Part shown: positions 18,233 to 26,684 of the stretch, piece by piece | Numbering within the stretch: the stretch's first letter is position 1 | Layout: each line of letters starts with the position of its first letter | Origin: Mycolicibacterium crocinum | GTDB lineage: Bacteria > Actinomycetota > Actinomycetes > Mycobacteriales > Mycobacteriaceae | DNA length: 64,000 nucleotides | Reading direction: 5' to 3' | Assembly (NCBI RefSeq): GCF_022370635.2 | Contig: NZ_CP092362.2 | Location: 4,464,001-4,528,000, forward strand | Made by a program: the position numbers and the translations under genes | Notes under the pieces: generated by a model | Told to the model about the DNA's origin: nothing | The model's input: the letters and a program-made list of their open reading frames with translations, nothing else | Database searches by the model: none

Positions 18233-18426
18233 CGAAGAAGATTGAAGTGGATTTCGGCCTGTGTGAGGCCAACGCGATCTGTATGGGGATCATCCCCGAG
18301 GTGTTCCAGGTCGACGACCAGGATTACCTGCATGTCCTCACCGACGAGGTGACCCCCGAGAACGAGGCACAGGTCCGCGACGCGGTGCGCCAGTGCCCGC
18401 GGCAGGCCATCTCCATCAAGGAGTAG
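18229..18426 (+). CDS. Ferredoxin, P450 partner, CxxN variant
   Basis: This 65-residue ferredoxin has cluster residues C12, C18 and C56 (CEANAIC...QCP), with Asn15 at the variable ligand position. It is translationally coupled to the P450 by an ATGA overlap. Such variants bind 3Fe-4S or modified 4Fe-4S clusters and deliver electrons to the adjacent P450. The reductase is probably encoded elsewhere or is the NuoF-like protein at 11193. Confidence 0.9.
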   Translation: MTKKIEVDFGLCEANAICMGIIPEVFQVDDQDYLHVLTDEVTPENEAQVRDAVRQCPRQAISIKE

Positions 18427-18445
18427 GGGGCCGCAAGGCTGCGTC

Positions 18446-18952
18446 TCAGCTGGCCGGAACCAGGTCGGCGCCGATGGGCGGGCAGCTCATCGCTCCGCTG
18501 CGGAAGGTCTCAGTCGCCGCGACCGCCAAATCGTCGACGGCGGCGGCGGCCAGCGCCTGTGCCTTGAACACCCGTGCCGCCGAGCTGAGCCGGTGCTCGA
18601 CCGAGTCGACGTTGCGGTCGAGATCGCTCGGTCGGGCGTCACCCCACAGCGCGACTTCGGTCATGCCGTAGTCCAGCGCGCGCAGCACACCTTCGCGGAC
18701 CCGGGCGTCGGCGTCGACGAGATCGGCGGCCACCGCCAATGCCTGCGGGTGCGGCTGATCGTCACCGGCCGCGATCATCGACTCGAAGTCGGAGGTCTGC
18801 GCGCCCAGGATCGTCAGTGGGCGGGTGTCGCCAGGCTGCGCGAGCAGCACGTTGACGTCCCAGCCCGCCATCACCCGGTCGAAGATCCAACCGCCGGCGT
18901 GCTGCACCGCTTCGGCCACGCTGGGCGCGACGATGTCGAGCCGGTATCTCAT
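18446..18952 (-). CDS. Conserved hypothetical protein coupled to TetR
   Basis: This 168-residue protein starts at ATG 18952, overlapping the stop of the TetR gene (ATGA), so the two are co-translated. It is soluble, starts MRYRLDIVAPSVAEAV, and has an acidic centre (DARPSDLDRNVDSVEHRL). The C-terminus has a pair of hydrophobic helices and ends CPPIGADLVPAS. No recognised motif is seen. It may act with the regulator or in the pathway it controls. The adjacent P450 operon converges on it. Confidence 0.65.
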   Translation of the reverse strand: MRYRLDIVAPSVAEAVQHAGGWIFDRVMAGWDVNVLLAQPGDTRPLTILGAQTSDFESMIAAGDDQPHPQALAVAADLVDADARVREGVLRALDYGMTEVALWGDARPSDLDRNVDSVEHRLSSAARVFKAQALAAAAVDDLAVAATETFRSGAMSCPPIGADLVPAS

Positions 18953-19557
18953 GATCCGGCGGCCGGCATCAGCTGGCTCGCCAGCGACCTGGAGTACTCC
19001 CGGAACACATCGATCAGCGGTATCGACGGGTCGAGTAGCCATGAGGTCTCCATTCCGTTCACAAATGCCAGGATTTCCACGGCTTTTCGGGCCGGGTTCA
19101 CGTCTGATCGATAGCGGCCCTCGGCCTGGCCGCTGCGGATCCGGTCGGCGATGATCTCGACCGCCTGCCGGTAGCGGTCCACCAGCCGGTCGTGCAGCGG
19201 GGCATCCGGTGCGATGTTCTCCACCATCAGCACCGCGAAGGTGCCGACGAGCTGGGGTGAGCGGTCGAACCGGTCGGCGGCGTTGGCGATGCCCTCGACC
19301 AAATCGCCGGTCAGATAGTCGGCGTGCTCGCTGTCGTCGGCATCGCGGGCGTCGAGCACTGCATGCAGCAGTTGCTCCTTGGATTCGAAATGATGCAGCA
19401 GCCCTGCCGCGGTGACGCCGGCCTCCTTGGCGATCTGCGCGAGGGTGGTGTTACGCCAGCCGTTGCGGGCCAACAGCCGCTGCGCGACGTCGAGAATGCG
19501 CTGCTTACGATCCTCGCCCTTGGCGAGCAGAGTGGCGTAGGGGCGAGTCGTTGTCAA
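18949..19557 (-). CDS. TetR family transcriptional regulator
   Basis: This 202-residue repressor has an N-terminal helix-turn-helix at about 38-58 (TLAQIAKEAGVTAAGLLHHF), followed by an all-helical ligand domain. The start is a TTG at 19557, chosen because MTTTRPYATLL fits the family length. A near-perfect palindrome lies directly upstream (19576-19605), implying self-repression. An arm of that palindrome occurs in the P450 promoter, so this protein may also control the P450 and its ferredoxin. The ligand is unknown. Confidence 0.88.
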   Translation of the reverse strand: MTTTRPYATLLAKGEDRKQRILDVAQRLLARNGWRNTTLAQIAKEAGVTAAGLLHHFESKEQLLHAVLDARDADDSEHADYLTGDLVEGIANAADRFDRSPQLVGTFAVLMVENIAPDAPLHDRLVDRYRQAVEIIADRIRSGQAEGRYRSDVNPARKAVEILAFVNGMETSWLLDPSIPLIDVFREYSRSLASQLMPAAGS

Positions 19558-19575
19558 CGCACTCCCTTCCGCCAG

Positions 19576-19605
19576 ACCAACCTAGTGAACACACAGTAGG
19601 TTGGT
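19576..19605. promoter_or_regulatory. Probable autoregulatory operator of TetR (19557)
   Basis: accaaccta (19576-19584) and taggttggt (19597-19605) are perfect 9-bp inverted arms with a 12-bp centre. The element ends 19 bp upstream of the TTG start. Confidence 0.7.
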
Positions 19606-19665
19606 TTGGACCGATGTGACAAGGGTCTCAGCGGAAAAAGTTTGAAGTGATCGGATCGCTTACGG

Positions 19666-19722
19666 CGAGATCCACTTCATGGCTGTGACGTGGCGCCCAC
19701 AGCAGCCATTACGTCGATCTCG
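19666..19722. other. Two-part nested inverted repeat
   Basis: cgagatc (19666-19672) pairs with gatctcg (19716-19722), and atggctg (19679-19685) pairs with cagccat (19703-19709). The 6-base gaps on both sides are equal and the loop is 17 bases. It lies between the dehydrogenase stop (19752) and the TetR start, so it is a possible terminator or attenuator. Confidence 0.45.
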
Positions 19723-19751
19723 CGGCGCGCCAGCTGGCTCCAACAGCCGGG

Positions 19752-20912
19752 CTACAGCCCCAGCGACTTGGCGATGATCACCTTCATCACCTCGCTGGTT
19801 CCGGCGTAGATCCGAGCGACTCGGGCATCGGTGTACAGCCGGGCGATCGGATACTCCATCATGTAGCCGTAGCCGCCGAAGAGCTGCAGGCAGCGATCGA
19901 TCACCCGCTGCTGCATCTCGGTGCAGAACAGCTTGACCCGTGCCGCATCAGCGCCGCTGAGCTCACCCTCGACGTGCAGGCTCACCGCCCGGTCGAGCAT
20001 GGCCTGGGCGGCCTCCACCTCCGTCGAGCAGGCAGCGAGTTCGAACTTGGTGTTCTGAAACGAGGCGACGGGCGTGCCGAACGCCTTGCGGCTCTGCGTG
20101 TAGTCGATGGCTGCCGCGATCGCCGAGCGGGCCTGGGCGACGGAACCGACCGCGACGGTGAGCCGTTCCTGCGCGAGGTTGTGCCCCAGGTAGGAAAAGG
20201 CCTGGCCCTCCTCCCCCAGCACGTTGGCGGCAGGCACTCGCACGTCGACGAACGACAGCTCCGCGGTGTCCTGCACCTTGCAGCCCATCTTCTCGAGTTC
20301 GCGGCCGCGGGTGAAGCCCGGCATCCCGTCCTCGACGACCAGCAGGGTCAGCCCTGCGCGACGGTTGTCGGGATCGGTGGAGGTGCGCGCCACCACGACC
20401 ACCAGATCGGCCTGCATGCCACCGGTGATGAAAGTCTTTGCGCCGTTGACGATGTAGTGGGGGCCTTCTGAATCAACACTGCGCACCGCCGTCGTGCGCA
20501 CCCCGGCCAGATCCGATCCGGTGCCCGGCTCGGTCATCGCGACCGCGGTCAGCAGTGTCCCGGCCGCGAGCCCCGGGAACCAGCGAGCGCGCTGTTCGTC
20601 GTTCGCGTAGTGCAGGAAGTACGGCAGGATCACCTCGAGCTGGGTGCGCACCGTCGACAGCGTCACCAAGGCGCGGGCCGCCTCTTCCTGCAGCACAACG
20701 TTGTAGCGGTAGTCGTCCTGCCCACCACCGCCGTACTCCTCGGGCAGGGTGATCCCCATGATCCCGGTCTCGCCCAGTTTGGCGAACGTCTCGCGCGGCA
20801 TCCGGCCCGCCTTCTCCCACTGCGGGTAGGCGGGCACGACCTCCTTCTCGATGAAGTCTCGAGCGAGTTCGCGGAATGCCTCGTGATCTTCGGTGAACAG
20901 ATCGCGGCGCAT
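19752..20912 (-). CDS. Acyl-CoA dehydrogenase
   Basis: This 386-residue full-length dehydrogenase has its start at ATG 20912, touching the thiolase stop (TGATG). Motifs are LPEEYGGGG, MTEPGTGSDLAG (about 126-137), FITGG, SRKAFGTPVASFQNTKF and GGYGYMMEYP. The catalytic base is most likely Glu249 in LAQERLTVA, the long-chain/isovaleryl type, because the C-terminal loop reads IYAGTSEV with Ala instead of Glu. No small partner is adjacent, so it is presumably a homotetramer. It belongs to the minus-strand operon with thiolase, CoA transferase, dehydrogenase and amidohydrolase. Confidence 0.9.
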   Translation of the reverse strand: MRRDLFTEDHEAFRELARDFIEKEVVPAYPQWEKAGRMPRETFAKLGETGIMGITLPEEYGGGGQDDYRYNVVLQEEAARALVTLSTVRTQLEVILPYFLHYANDEQRARWFPGLAAGTLLTAVAMTEPGTGSDLAGVRTTAVRSVDSEGPHYIVNGAKTFITGGMQADLVVVVARTSTDPDNRRAGLTLLVVEDGMPGFTRGRELEKMGCKVQDTAELSFVDVRVPAANVLGEEGQAFSYLGHNLAQERLTVAVGSVAQARSAIAAAIDYTQSRKAFGTPVASFQNTKFELAACSTEVEAAQAMLDRAVSLHVEGELSGADAARVKLFCTEMQQRVIDRCLQLFGGYGYMMEYPIARLYTDARVARIYAGTSEVMKVIIAKSLGL

Positions 20913-22060
20913 CACACGCCGATCAGCTCGACGACGGTGGCGTTGGCGGTGCCGCCGCCCTCGCACATCGTCTGCAGCCCGTAACGGATTCCGTTGTCGC
21001 GCATGTGGTACAGCATGCGGGTCATGAGCACCGCACCCGAGCCACCCAGCGGGTGGCCCAGCGCGATCGCGCCACCGAGCGGGTTCAGCCGATCCGCCTT
21101 GGCACCCAGATCGGCCTGCCAGGCCATCGGCACCGGTGCGAACGCCTCGTTGACCTCGAAGACGCCGATGTCGTCGATGCCGAGGCCGGTCTTGGCCAGC
21201 ACCTTCTCGGTTGCCGGAATCGGGCCCGTCAGCATCATCACCGGATTGGCGCCGGCGACGGCACCGGCGACATACCGCGCCAACGGCCGCCATCCTTGTG
21301 CCGCAGCGTATTCCGCGGTGGTAACCAGCAGCGCGGCGGCGCCGTCGGAGATCTGCGAGGAGTTGCCCGCGTGGATGACACCGTCCTCGGTGAACGCCGG
21401 CTTGAGGGCGGCCAGCTTCTCGACGGTAGTGCCGCGGCGGATGCCCTCGTCGGCGCTGACCACACCGCCCTCGGTGGCGACGGGGACGATCTGATCGTCG
21501 AACGCCCCGCGATCCTGTGCGGCCGCGGCGAGTTCGTGACTGCGCGCCGAGAACTCGTCGAGGTCGGTGCGCGAGAATCCCCACTTCTCGGCGATCATCT
21601 CAGCCGAGATGCCCTGATTGAACGAGAAGTCGTCGTAACGCGCGAGCACTTTGGGGCCGTAGGGCATTCCGGTCGCGCGCGCCGACCCGAGCGGAACCCG
21701 GCTCATCACCTCGACACCGCCGGCGACCACCACGTCCTGCTGGCCGGACATCACCGCCTGAGCGGCGAAATCCAGTGCCTGCTGGCTGGATCCGCAGGCC
21801 CGGTTCACGGTGGTTCCCGGAATGGATTCCGGCCAGCCGGCGGCGAGCACGGAGAACCGGCCGATATTGCTCGATTGATCACCGACTTGGGACACGCAGC
21901 CCCACACCACGTCGTCGACCGTCGCCGGGTCCAGGCCGGTGCGCTCGGCGAGCGCATTCAACACCAATCCCGACAGGTCGGCGGCGTGCATGCCGGACAG
22001 TCCGCCGTTTCGCTTGCCGACCGGAGTGCGCACCGCCTCGACGATCACCGTTTCCCGCAT
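20912..22060 (-). CDS. Thiolase (acetyl-CoA acyltransferase)
   Basis: This 382-residue degradative thiolase has nucleophilic Cys89 in NRACGSSQQ, NEAFAPV, the catalytic His in ALGHPLGGSG, and second Cys in MCEGGGTANATV near the C-terminus. It cleaves a 3-ketoacyl-CoA with CoA to release acetyl-CoA or propionyl-CoA. It overlaps the downstream acyl-CoA dehydrogenase by one base. It is the complete, canonical thiolase of the island, in contrast with the catalytically altered thiolase fold at 12790. Confidence 0.92.
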   Translation of the reverse strand: MRETVIVEAVRTPVGKRNGGLSGMHAADLSGLVLNALAERTGLDPATVDDVVWGCVSQVGDQSSNIGRFSVLAAGWPESIPGTTVNRACGSSQQALDFAAQAVMSGQQDVVVAGGVEVMSRVPLGSARATGMPYGPKVLARYDDFSFNQGISAEMIAEKWGFSRTDLDEFSARSHELAAAAQDRGAFDDQIVPVATEGGVVSADEGIRRGTTVEKLAALKPAFTEDGVIHAGNSSQISDGAAALLVTTAEYAAAQGWRPLARYVAGAVAGANPVMMLTGPIPATEKVLAKTGLGIDDIGVFEVNEAFAPVPMAWQADLGAKADRLNPLGGAIALGHPLGGSGAVLMTRMLYHMRDNGIRYGLQTMCEGGGTANATVVELIGV

Positions 22061-22092
22061 GGCTGCTCCTGCTCCTTAGTTCTGAAATCTGT

Positions 22093-23307
22093 TCATGCGA
22101 CGGCACCCTGCTCACGCAGGGCGCCGATCTCGTTGTCCGACAAGCCCAATTCGGCCAGCAGCGCATCGGTGTGCTCACCGAGACCGGGCACCGGACCCAT
22201 CGGCTGCTCATAGTCCTCGATGATCGGCGGCGGCAGGATGGCCTGGATCGGGCCGGCTGTGGTCTGCACGGTCCGCCAGCGGTCCCGATCGGACAACTGC
22301 GGGTGAGCCAGCACCTCGCTGGGCAGATTGTAGCGAGCATTGCCGATGCCCGCGGCGTCGGCGGTCTTCTGGATATGCGCGAGATCATGCCGGGCACACC
22401 AGCTTTGGATGGCCTCGTTGAGCTCCTCGCGGTGGCTGCAGCGATCGGAGTTGGTGGCGTACCGCGGGTCGTCGGCCAGGTCGGGCCGCTCGATGATCTC
22501 GCGCGCGAGCCGTTGCCACTCGCGATCGTTGGTGGTGCCGAGCACCACCGTCTGCTTGTCGGCGGTCGAGAAGGAGCCGTACGGCGCGACCGCCGGGGAG
22601 TTCATTCCCAGCGGCTGCTGGTCGATTCCGGAATGCTGAGCGTAGGTCAGCGGATAGCCCATCAGGTCCATCATGGTGTCGAACAGGCTGACGTTCACCG
22701 CCGCGCCGCGCCGCTCCCGGCTGTCGCGAGATAGCAACAGCGCCATGATCGACAACGCCGAGTACAGCCCGGTGGAGATGTCGGCGATCGGTGGGCCCGG
22801 CTTGGCCGGCATGCCCGGATAGCCGGTGACCGCGCAGGATCCGGACTCCGACTGCGCCAGCAAGTCGTAGGCGCGCTTGTTCGACAGCGGGCCGCCCGCC
22901 CCGTAGCCGTCGATCTCGACGGCGATCACGTCCGGGTGGCGTTCGCGCAGCTGGTCGGGTGAAATACCCAGTCGCGCAGTTGATCCCGGTGCGAGATTGG
23001 ACACCAGGGCGTCGGCGCGGTCGAGCAACCGGTGCAGGATCTCCAGTCCCTGCGCCGATTTGAGGTCCAGCGCGATCGATTCCTTGTTGCGATTGGCCCA
23101 CACGAAATGCGCCGCGAGGCCGCCAGGGCCGTTGACCACGTCGTCGTAATGGCGGGCGAAGTCCCCGCCGGCGGGGTTCTCGACCTTGATCACTCGGGCG
23201 CCGAAGTCTGCCAGGACGCGCGTGCACATCGGTGCCGCGACGGCCTGCTCCAACGCCACGACAGTGATACCGGCCAGCGGTGCTGCCGGTCCTTGCGCAG
23301 AAGTCAT
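22093..23307 (-). CDS. Family III (CaiB/BaiF) CoA transferase
   Basis: This 404-residue type III CoA transferase has the N-terminal signature VVALEQAVAAPMCTRVLADFGA and KVENPAGGD. The likely catalytic Asp is D177 in PIADISTG, which forms the acyl-aspartyl intermediate. It would move CoA between an acyl-CoA donor and a carboxylic acid. It is in a minus-strand operon between two fatty-acid-oxidation genes, so it probably activates the pathway acid. A second member (40200) occurs in the island, with little similarity outside the motifs. Confidence 0.9.
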   Translation of the reverse strand: MTSAQGPAAPLAGITVVALEQAVAAPMCTRVLADFGARVIKVENPAGGDFARHYDDVVNGPGGLAAHFVWANRNKESIALDLKSAQGLEILHRLLDRADALVSNLAPGSTARLGISPDQLRERHPDVIAVEIDGYGAGGPLSNKRAYDLLAQSESGSCAVTGYPGMPAKPGPPIADISTGLYSALSIMALLLSRDSRERRGAAVNVSLFDTMMDLMGYPLTYAQHSGIDQQPLGMNSPAVAPYGSFSTADKQTVVLGTTNDREWQRLAREIIERPDLADDPRYATNSDRCSHREELNEAIQSWCARHDLAHIQKTADAAGIGNARYNLPSEVLAHPQLSDRDRWRTVQTTAGPIQAILPPPIIEDYEQPMGPVPGLGEHTDALLAELGLSDNEIGALREQGAVA

Positions 23308-23341
23308 CAGATCACCATACGGTCGGCCACAGCGCGAGCCA

Positions 23342-24520
23342 CTAGTAGCTCTTGGGCAGGCCGAGCACGTTCGCGCCGAGGAAGTTCAGAATCATCTCCT
23401 GGCTGACCGGCGCGATCTTCATCAGGCGCGACTCCCGGAAGAACCGGGAGATGTGGTACTCCTCGGAATAGCCCATGCCGCCGTGGGTCTGCAGCGCACG
23501 GTCGGCCGCCGCGAACCCGGCATCCGCGCACAGGTACTTGGCCATATTGGCTTCCCGTCCGCACGACTTGCCGTTGTCGTAGAGCCAGGTCGCCTTGCGC
23601 AGGATCAGTTCGGCGGCGTCGAGGCGCGCCAGCGAGTCCGCCAGCGGGAACTGGATGCCCTGATTCATCCCGATCGGCCGGTCGAACACCACACGCTCGT
23701 TGGCGTACTTCACCGCCCGGTCCAGCGCCACCCGGCCGATGCCCAGGGCCTCGGCGGCGATCAGCATCCGCTCCGGGTTGAGCCCGTGCAGGATGTACGA
23801 GAAACCCTTGCCCTCTTCGCCGATGCGGTCGGACACCGGGATCCGCAGATCGTCGATGAACACCTCGTTGGAGCTGACGGCGTTGCGCCCCATCTTCTTG
23901 ATGGGCCGGATGTCGACGTGGTCGCGGTCGATGTCGGTGAGAAATAGGGAAAGACCATCGGTCGGCTTGGCCGCCTCTTCGCGGGGAGTGGTCCGGGTCA
24001 GCAGCAGGATCTTCTCGGACTCCAGCGCCTTGGAGATCCACACCTTGCGGCCGTTGACGACGTAATGGTCACCGTCCCGCTTGGCGAATGTCGTGATGCG
24101 CGAAGTATCAAGTCCGGCACCGGGTTCGGTGACACCGAAGCAGACATGCAAGTCGCCGTTGACGATCCGCGGCAGCGTGGCCGCCTTCATCTCATCGGAG
24201 CCGAACACCACCACCGGCTGCATGCCAAAGATCGACATGTGGATGGAACTCGCGGCGTTCATGCCGCCACCGGAGCGGGCGACCTCCTCGGCCAGGATGG
24301 TCGCCTCGGTGATGCCCAGGCCGTGGCCGCCGTACTCCTCGGGGATGGTCATGCCGAGCCAGCCACCACCGGCGATGGCGTCGTAGAACTCTTGGGGGAA
24401 CTCGTGCCCCTGGTCCTTTTCCATCCAGTAGTGGTCGTCGAAGCGTGATGCCAGCTCGCGCACCGACTTCCGGATCAGTTCCTGATCTTCGGTCAGTTCG
24501 AAGCTCATACCTGAAGACAC
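23342..24520 (-). CDS. Acyl-CoA dehydrogenase
   Basis: This 392-residue dehydrogenase has IPEEYGGHGLG, GVTEPGAGLDTSRIT and the substrate loop FDRPIGMNQGIQFPLAD. Catalytic Glu is probably in LNPERMLIA; the C-terminal loop reads KIAPVSQEM, so the MCAD-type Glu is absent. I chose GTG 24520 because AGGAG is 7 bases upstream; GTG 24526 and ATG 24508 are alternatives. The family resembles FadE proteins acting on cyclic or branched acyl-CoAs (for example CaiA/FadE5-like). It lies downstream of an amidohydrolase, from which it is separated by a hairpin. Confidence 0.88.
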   Translation of the reverse strand: MSSGMSFELTEDQELIRKSVRELASRFDDHYWMEKDQGHEFPQEFYDAIAGGGWLGMTIPEEYGGHGLGITEATILAEEVARSGGGMNAASSIHMSIFGMQPVVVFGSDEMKAATLPRIVNGDLHVCFGVTEPGAGLDTSRITTFAKRDGDHYVVNGRKVWISKALESEKILLLTRTTPREEAAKPTDGLSLFLTDIDRDHVDIRPIKKMGRNAVSSNEVFIDDLRIPVSDRIGEEGKGFSYILHGLNPERMLIAAEALGIGRVALDRAVKYANERVVFDRPIGMNQGIQFPLADSLARLDAAELILRKATWLYDNGKSCGREANMAKYLCADAGFAAADRALQTHGGMGYSEEYHISRFFRESRLMKIAPVSQEMILNFLGANVLGLPKSY

Positions 24521-24556
24521 ACCCACACTCCTCTACTCAAAATCAATACACAGCCG

Positions 24557-24596
24557 AAGGCACCGGTGCGATGTGGACCGTGCGCACCGGCGCCTT
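24557..24596 (-). terminator. Hairpin after the amidohydrolase gene
   Basis: aaggcaccggtgcg (24557-24570) pairs with cgcaccggcgcctt (24583-24596), 14 bp with one mismatch around a 12-base loop. It starts 20 bp after the amidohydrolase stop (24616) and lies before the next gene. It may be a terminator or an attenuator within the operon. Confidence 0.6.
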
Positions 24597-24615
24597 GTGG
24601 CTGTCGCGGACCTGT

Positions 24616-25911
24616 TCAGTCCTTGTTGCCGGACAGCTCCTTGGCATTCGCTGCGAAGTCGGCGAAGTTTGCGCCGGTCTTCTCCTTCTTCGACAGCGCC
24701 TGGATGGAGACGTCGTGTCCCTCAGCTGCCTTGCGCAGTGCGCCGATCGTGGCCTGCTCCTTGGAGATATGCGTGAAGGGGTCCCAGTGGTACCAGCGCA
24801 TCGCGTTCTGGTAGGTCATTTTGTTGATCTCGTCGTCGGGCACGTTGTGTTCGCGCAGTACCTCGTCGAGTTGTTCGGGGGCACCGGGCCACATCGAATC
24901 GGAGTGAGGGTAGTCGGCTTCCCAGCAGATGTTGTCGATGCCGACGTCGTTGCGCAGTTGCACCCCGACGTGATCGGAGATGAAACAGGTCAGGAAGTGA
25001 TCGCGGAACACCTCCGAGGGCTTCTTGCCCTTGAAGTCCTGCCCGGTCCAGGTCGAGTGCATCTCGAAGGTGCGATCGGCGCGCTCGAGGAAGTACGGGA
25101 TCCAGCCGGTGCCGCCCTCACTCAAAGCGATTTTGAGGTCGGGGTATTCCTTGATCGGCCGTGACCACAGCAGGTCGGCGGCAGCTTGGACGATGTTCAT
25201 TGGTTGCAGGGTGATCATCACGTCCATCGGCGCATCGGGGGCGGTGATCGCCAGCCGGCCCGAGGAGCCGATGTGGACGTTGAGCACGGTGTCGGTGTCG
25301 ACCAGGGCGTCCCACATCGGTTTCCAGTGCTCGAAGTCGTGGAAGCTGGGATAGCCCATGGCGGCCGGGTTTTCGGTGAACGTCAGGGAGTGCACGCCCC
25401 GTGCGGCGTTGCGGCGGATCTCCGCGGCGCAGGCCACCGGGTCCCAGATCACCGGCAGCGTCATCGGAATGAACCGCGCCGGATAGGCCCCGCACCATTC
25501 CTCGACATGCCAGTCGTTGTAGGCCTGCACCAACGCCAGCGAGAACTCCGCGTCTTCGGTGGCGAACAGTCGGCCGGCGAACCCGGGGAACGACGGGAAA
25601 CACATCGACCCCAGGATGCCCCCGGCGTTCATATCCTTCACACGTTCGTCGACGTTGTAACAACCCGGCCGGATCTCATCGAGACCCTGCGGCTCCAACC
25701 CGTACTCCTCCTTGGGCCGGCCGGCCACCGCATTCAACGCCACATTCGGGATCGTGATGTCGCGGAAGCGCCACATGTCCGAGCCGTCGGGGTTGTGCAC
25801 CAGCCGAGGCGCATCGTCGGCATATTTCTTCGGCAGGTGGTTGGCGAACATGTCGGGCGGCTCGACGATGTGGTCGTCGACGCTGATCAGGATCATGTCC
25901 TCTTTACGCAT
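24616..25911 (-). CDS. Amidohydrolase-2 family metal-dependent hydrolase
   Basis: This 431-residue COG2159-type protein begins MRKEDMILISVDDHIVEPPDMF; the Asp-Asp-His after the first strand replaces the usual His-x-His. Other likely site residues are His in VLNVHIGSSG, Glu in ALSEGGTGW and Asp in WEADYPHSDS. The C-terminal 50 residues are a Lys-rich tail absent from the other two COG2159 members in this window. It is first in the minus-strand operon and faces the CMD/Rieske operon. The enzyme probably opens a ring or removes a carboxyl group; the substrate is unknown. Confidence 0.82.
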   Translation of the reverse strand: MRKEDMILISVDDHIVEPPDMFANHLPKKYADDAPRLVHNPDGSDMWRFRDITIPNVALNAVAGRPKEEYGLEPQGLDEIRPGCYNVDERVKDMNAGGILGSMCFPSFPGFAGRLFATEDAEFSLALVQAYNDWHVEEWCGAYPARFIPMTLPVIWDPVACAAEIRRNAARGVHSLTFTENPAAMGYPSFHDFEHWKPMWDALVDTDTVLNVHIGSSGRLAITAPDAPMDVMITLQPMNIVQAAADLLWSRPIKEYPDLKIALSEGGTGWIPYFLERADRTFEMHSTWTGQDFKGKKPSEVFRDHFLTCFISDHVGVQLRNDVGIDNICWEADYPHSDSMWPGAPEQLDEVLREHNVPDDEINKMTYQNAMRWYHWDPFTHISKEQATIGALRKAAEGHDVSIQALSKKEKTGANFADFAANAKELSGNKD

Positions 25912-25943
25912 ACCGGCTCCTTCCGTCGCAGACCCTCTCTAAT

Positions 25944-25958
25944 GAAAACTAGCTTCTC
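25944..25958. promoter_or_regulatory. Island palindrome, amidohydrolase side
   Basis: GAAAAC tag CTTCTC is 10/12 to the consensus and lies 32 bp upstream of the start at 25911. A further GAGAAT half-site begins 22 bp away at 25966. Confidence 0.5.
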
Positions 25959-26113
25959 ATTCCGCGAGAATCAACATCCGGTAATCGCCTTACCGGTGAG
26001 TGTGGGCCGTAGGCTGACCATGCGACAGGCCGGTGCGACCTCGAATTTTCCGCCCAGCTCACGTGCGGGGATTGACCTTCCGGCAAGTTCGTGGAAACCT
26101 GTTATCCGGATAT

Positions 26114-26128
26114 GAGAATGAGATTCTC
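26114..26128. promoter_or_regulatory. Island palindrome, perfect copy
   Basis: GAGAAT gag ATTCTC has fully symmetrical arms. It lies 21 bp upstream of ATG 26150, close to where the ribosome site would start. A GAGAGG half-site starts 21 bp on at 26135, overlapping the ribosome-binding region. Confidence 0.75.
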
Positions 26129-26149
26129 CACCTTGAGAGGGGGTTACCG

Positions 26150-26680
26150 ATGCGCCTGACACCGCTACCCGCGGACGAATGGGATGACGAGGTGCAGCTC
26201 GCGCTCAAGGGCATGCTCCCCCGCGATCGGCAGAACCCCGAGGACGCCGGCACGGCGCTGTCCACGCTCGTTCGCCATCCCGACCTCACCAAGGCATACC
26301 TCGGCTTCAACGTCTATCTGCTGTTCCGCTCCACGCTGCCGCCCCGGCTGCGCGAGGTGGCGGTCCTGCGGGTGGCGCATCGCCGGGACTGCACCTACGA
26401 GTGGGAGCACCACGTCGAGATGGCCAAGGCCGAAGGGCTGACCGACGCCGATGTCGAGGCCATTCGCAACGGCGAGGCCAACGACGAGCTCGACCGGCTG
26501 GTCGTGCGGGCCACCGATGAACTCGAGGACAAATCGAATCTCACCGACGAAACCTGGGCCGCGCTCGGCGAGCACCTCTCCGAACGTCAACGCATGGACT
26601 TTGTCTTCACCGTCGGCGCCTACGGCATGTTGGCCATGGCGTTCAACACTTTCGGCGTACAGCTCGAGAACGAAAGGTAA
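26150..26680 (+). CDS. Carboxymuconolactone decarboxylase family protein
   Basis: This 176-residue AhpD/CMD-fold protein starts at ATG 26150 directly after the palindrome; the longer upstream frame is not expected to be translated. The family core reads LREVAVLRVAHRRDCTYEWEHHVEMAK. The CxxC pair of peroxidase-type AhpD is reduced to a single Cys followed by EWEHH, as in many uncharacterised catabolic members. It heads an operon of Rieske oxygenase, small subunit, amidohydrolase, NTF2-like protein and dehydrogenases. A decarboxylase or redox role is possible. Confidence 0.8.
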   Translation: MRLTPLPADEWDDEVQLALKGMLPRDRQNPEDAGTALSTLVRHPDLTKAYLGFNVYLLFRSTLPPRLREVAVLRVAHRRDCTYEWEHHVEMAKAEGLTDADVEAIRNGEANDELDRLVVRATDELEDKSNLTDETWAALGEHLSERQRMDFVFTVGAYGMLAMAFNTFGVQLENER

Positions 26681-26684
26681 GTAC

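Noticed and set aside
26033..26149. Upstream extension of the CMD-family gene
   Set aside because: It would run through the operator and promoter at 26114. The ATG at 26150 gives the normal family length and sits just after the palindrome.
26451..26684. Upstream extension of the Rieske oxygenase frame
   Set aside because: It lies inside the CMD gene in another frame; GTG 26685 directly follows the CMD stop and gives a normal N-terminus.
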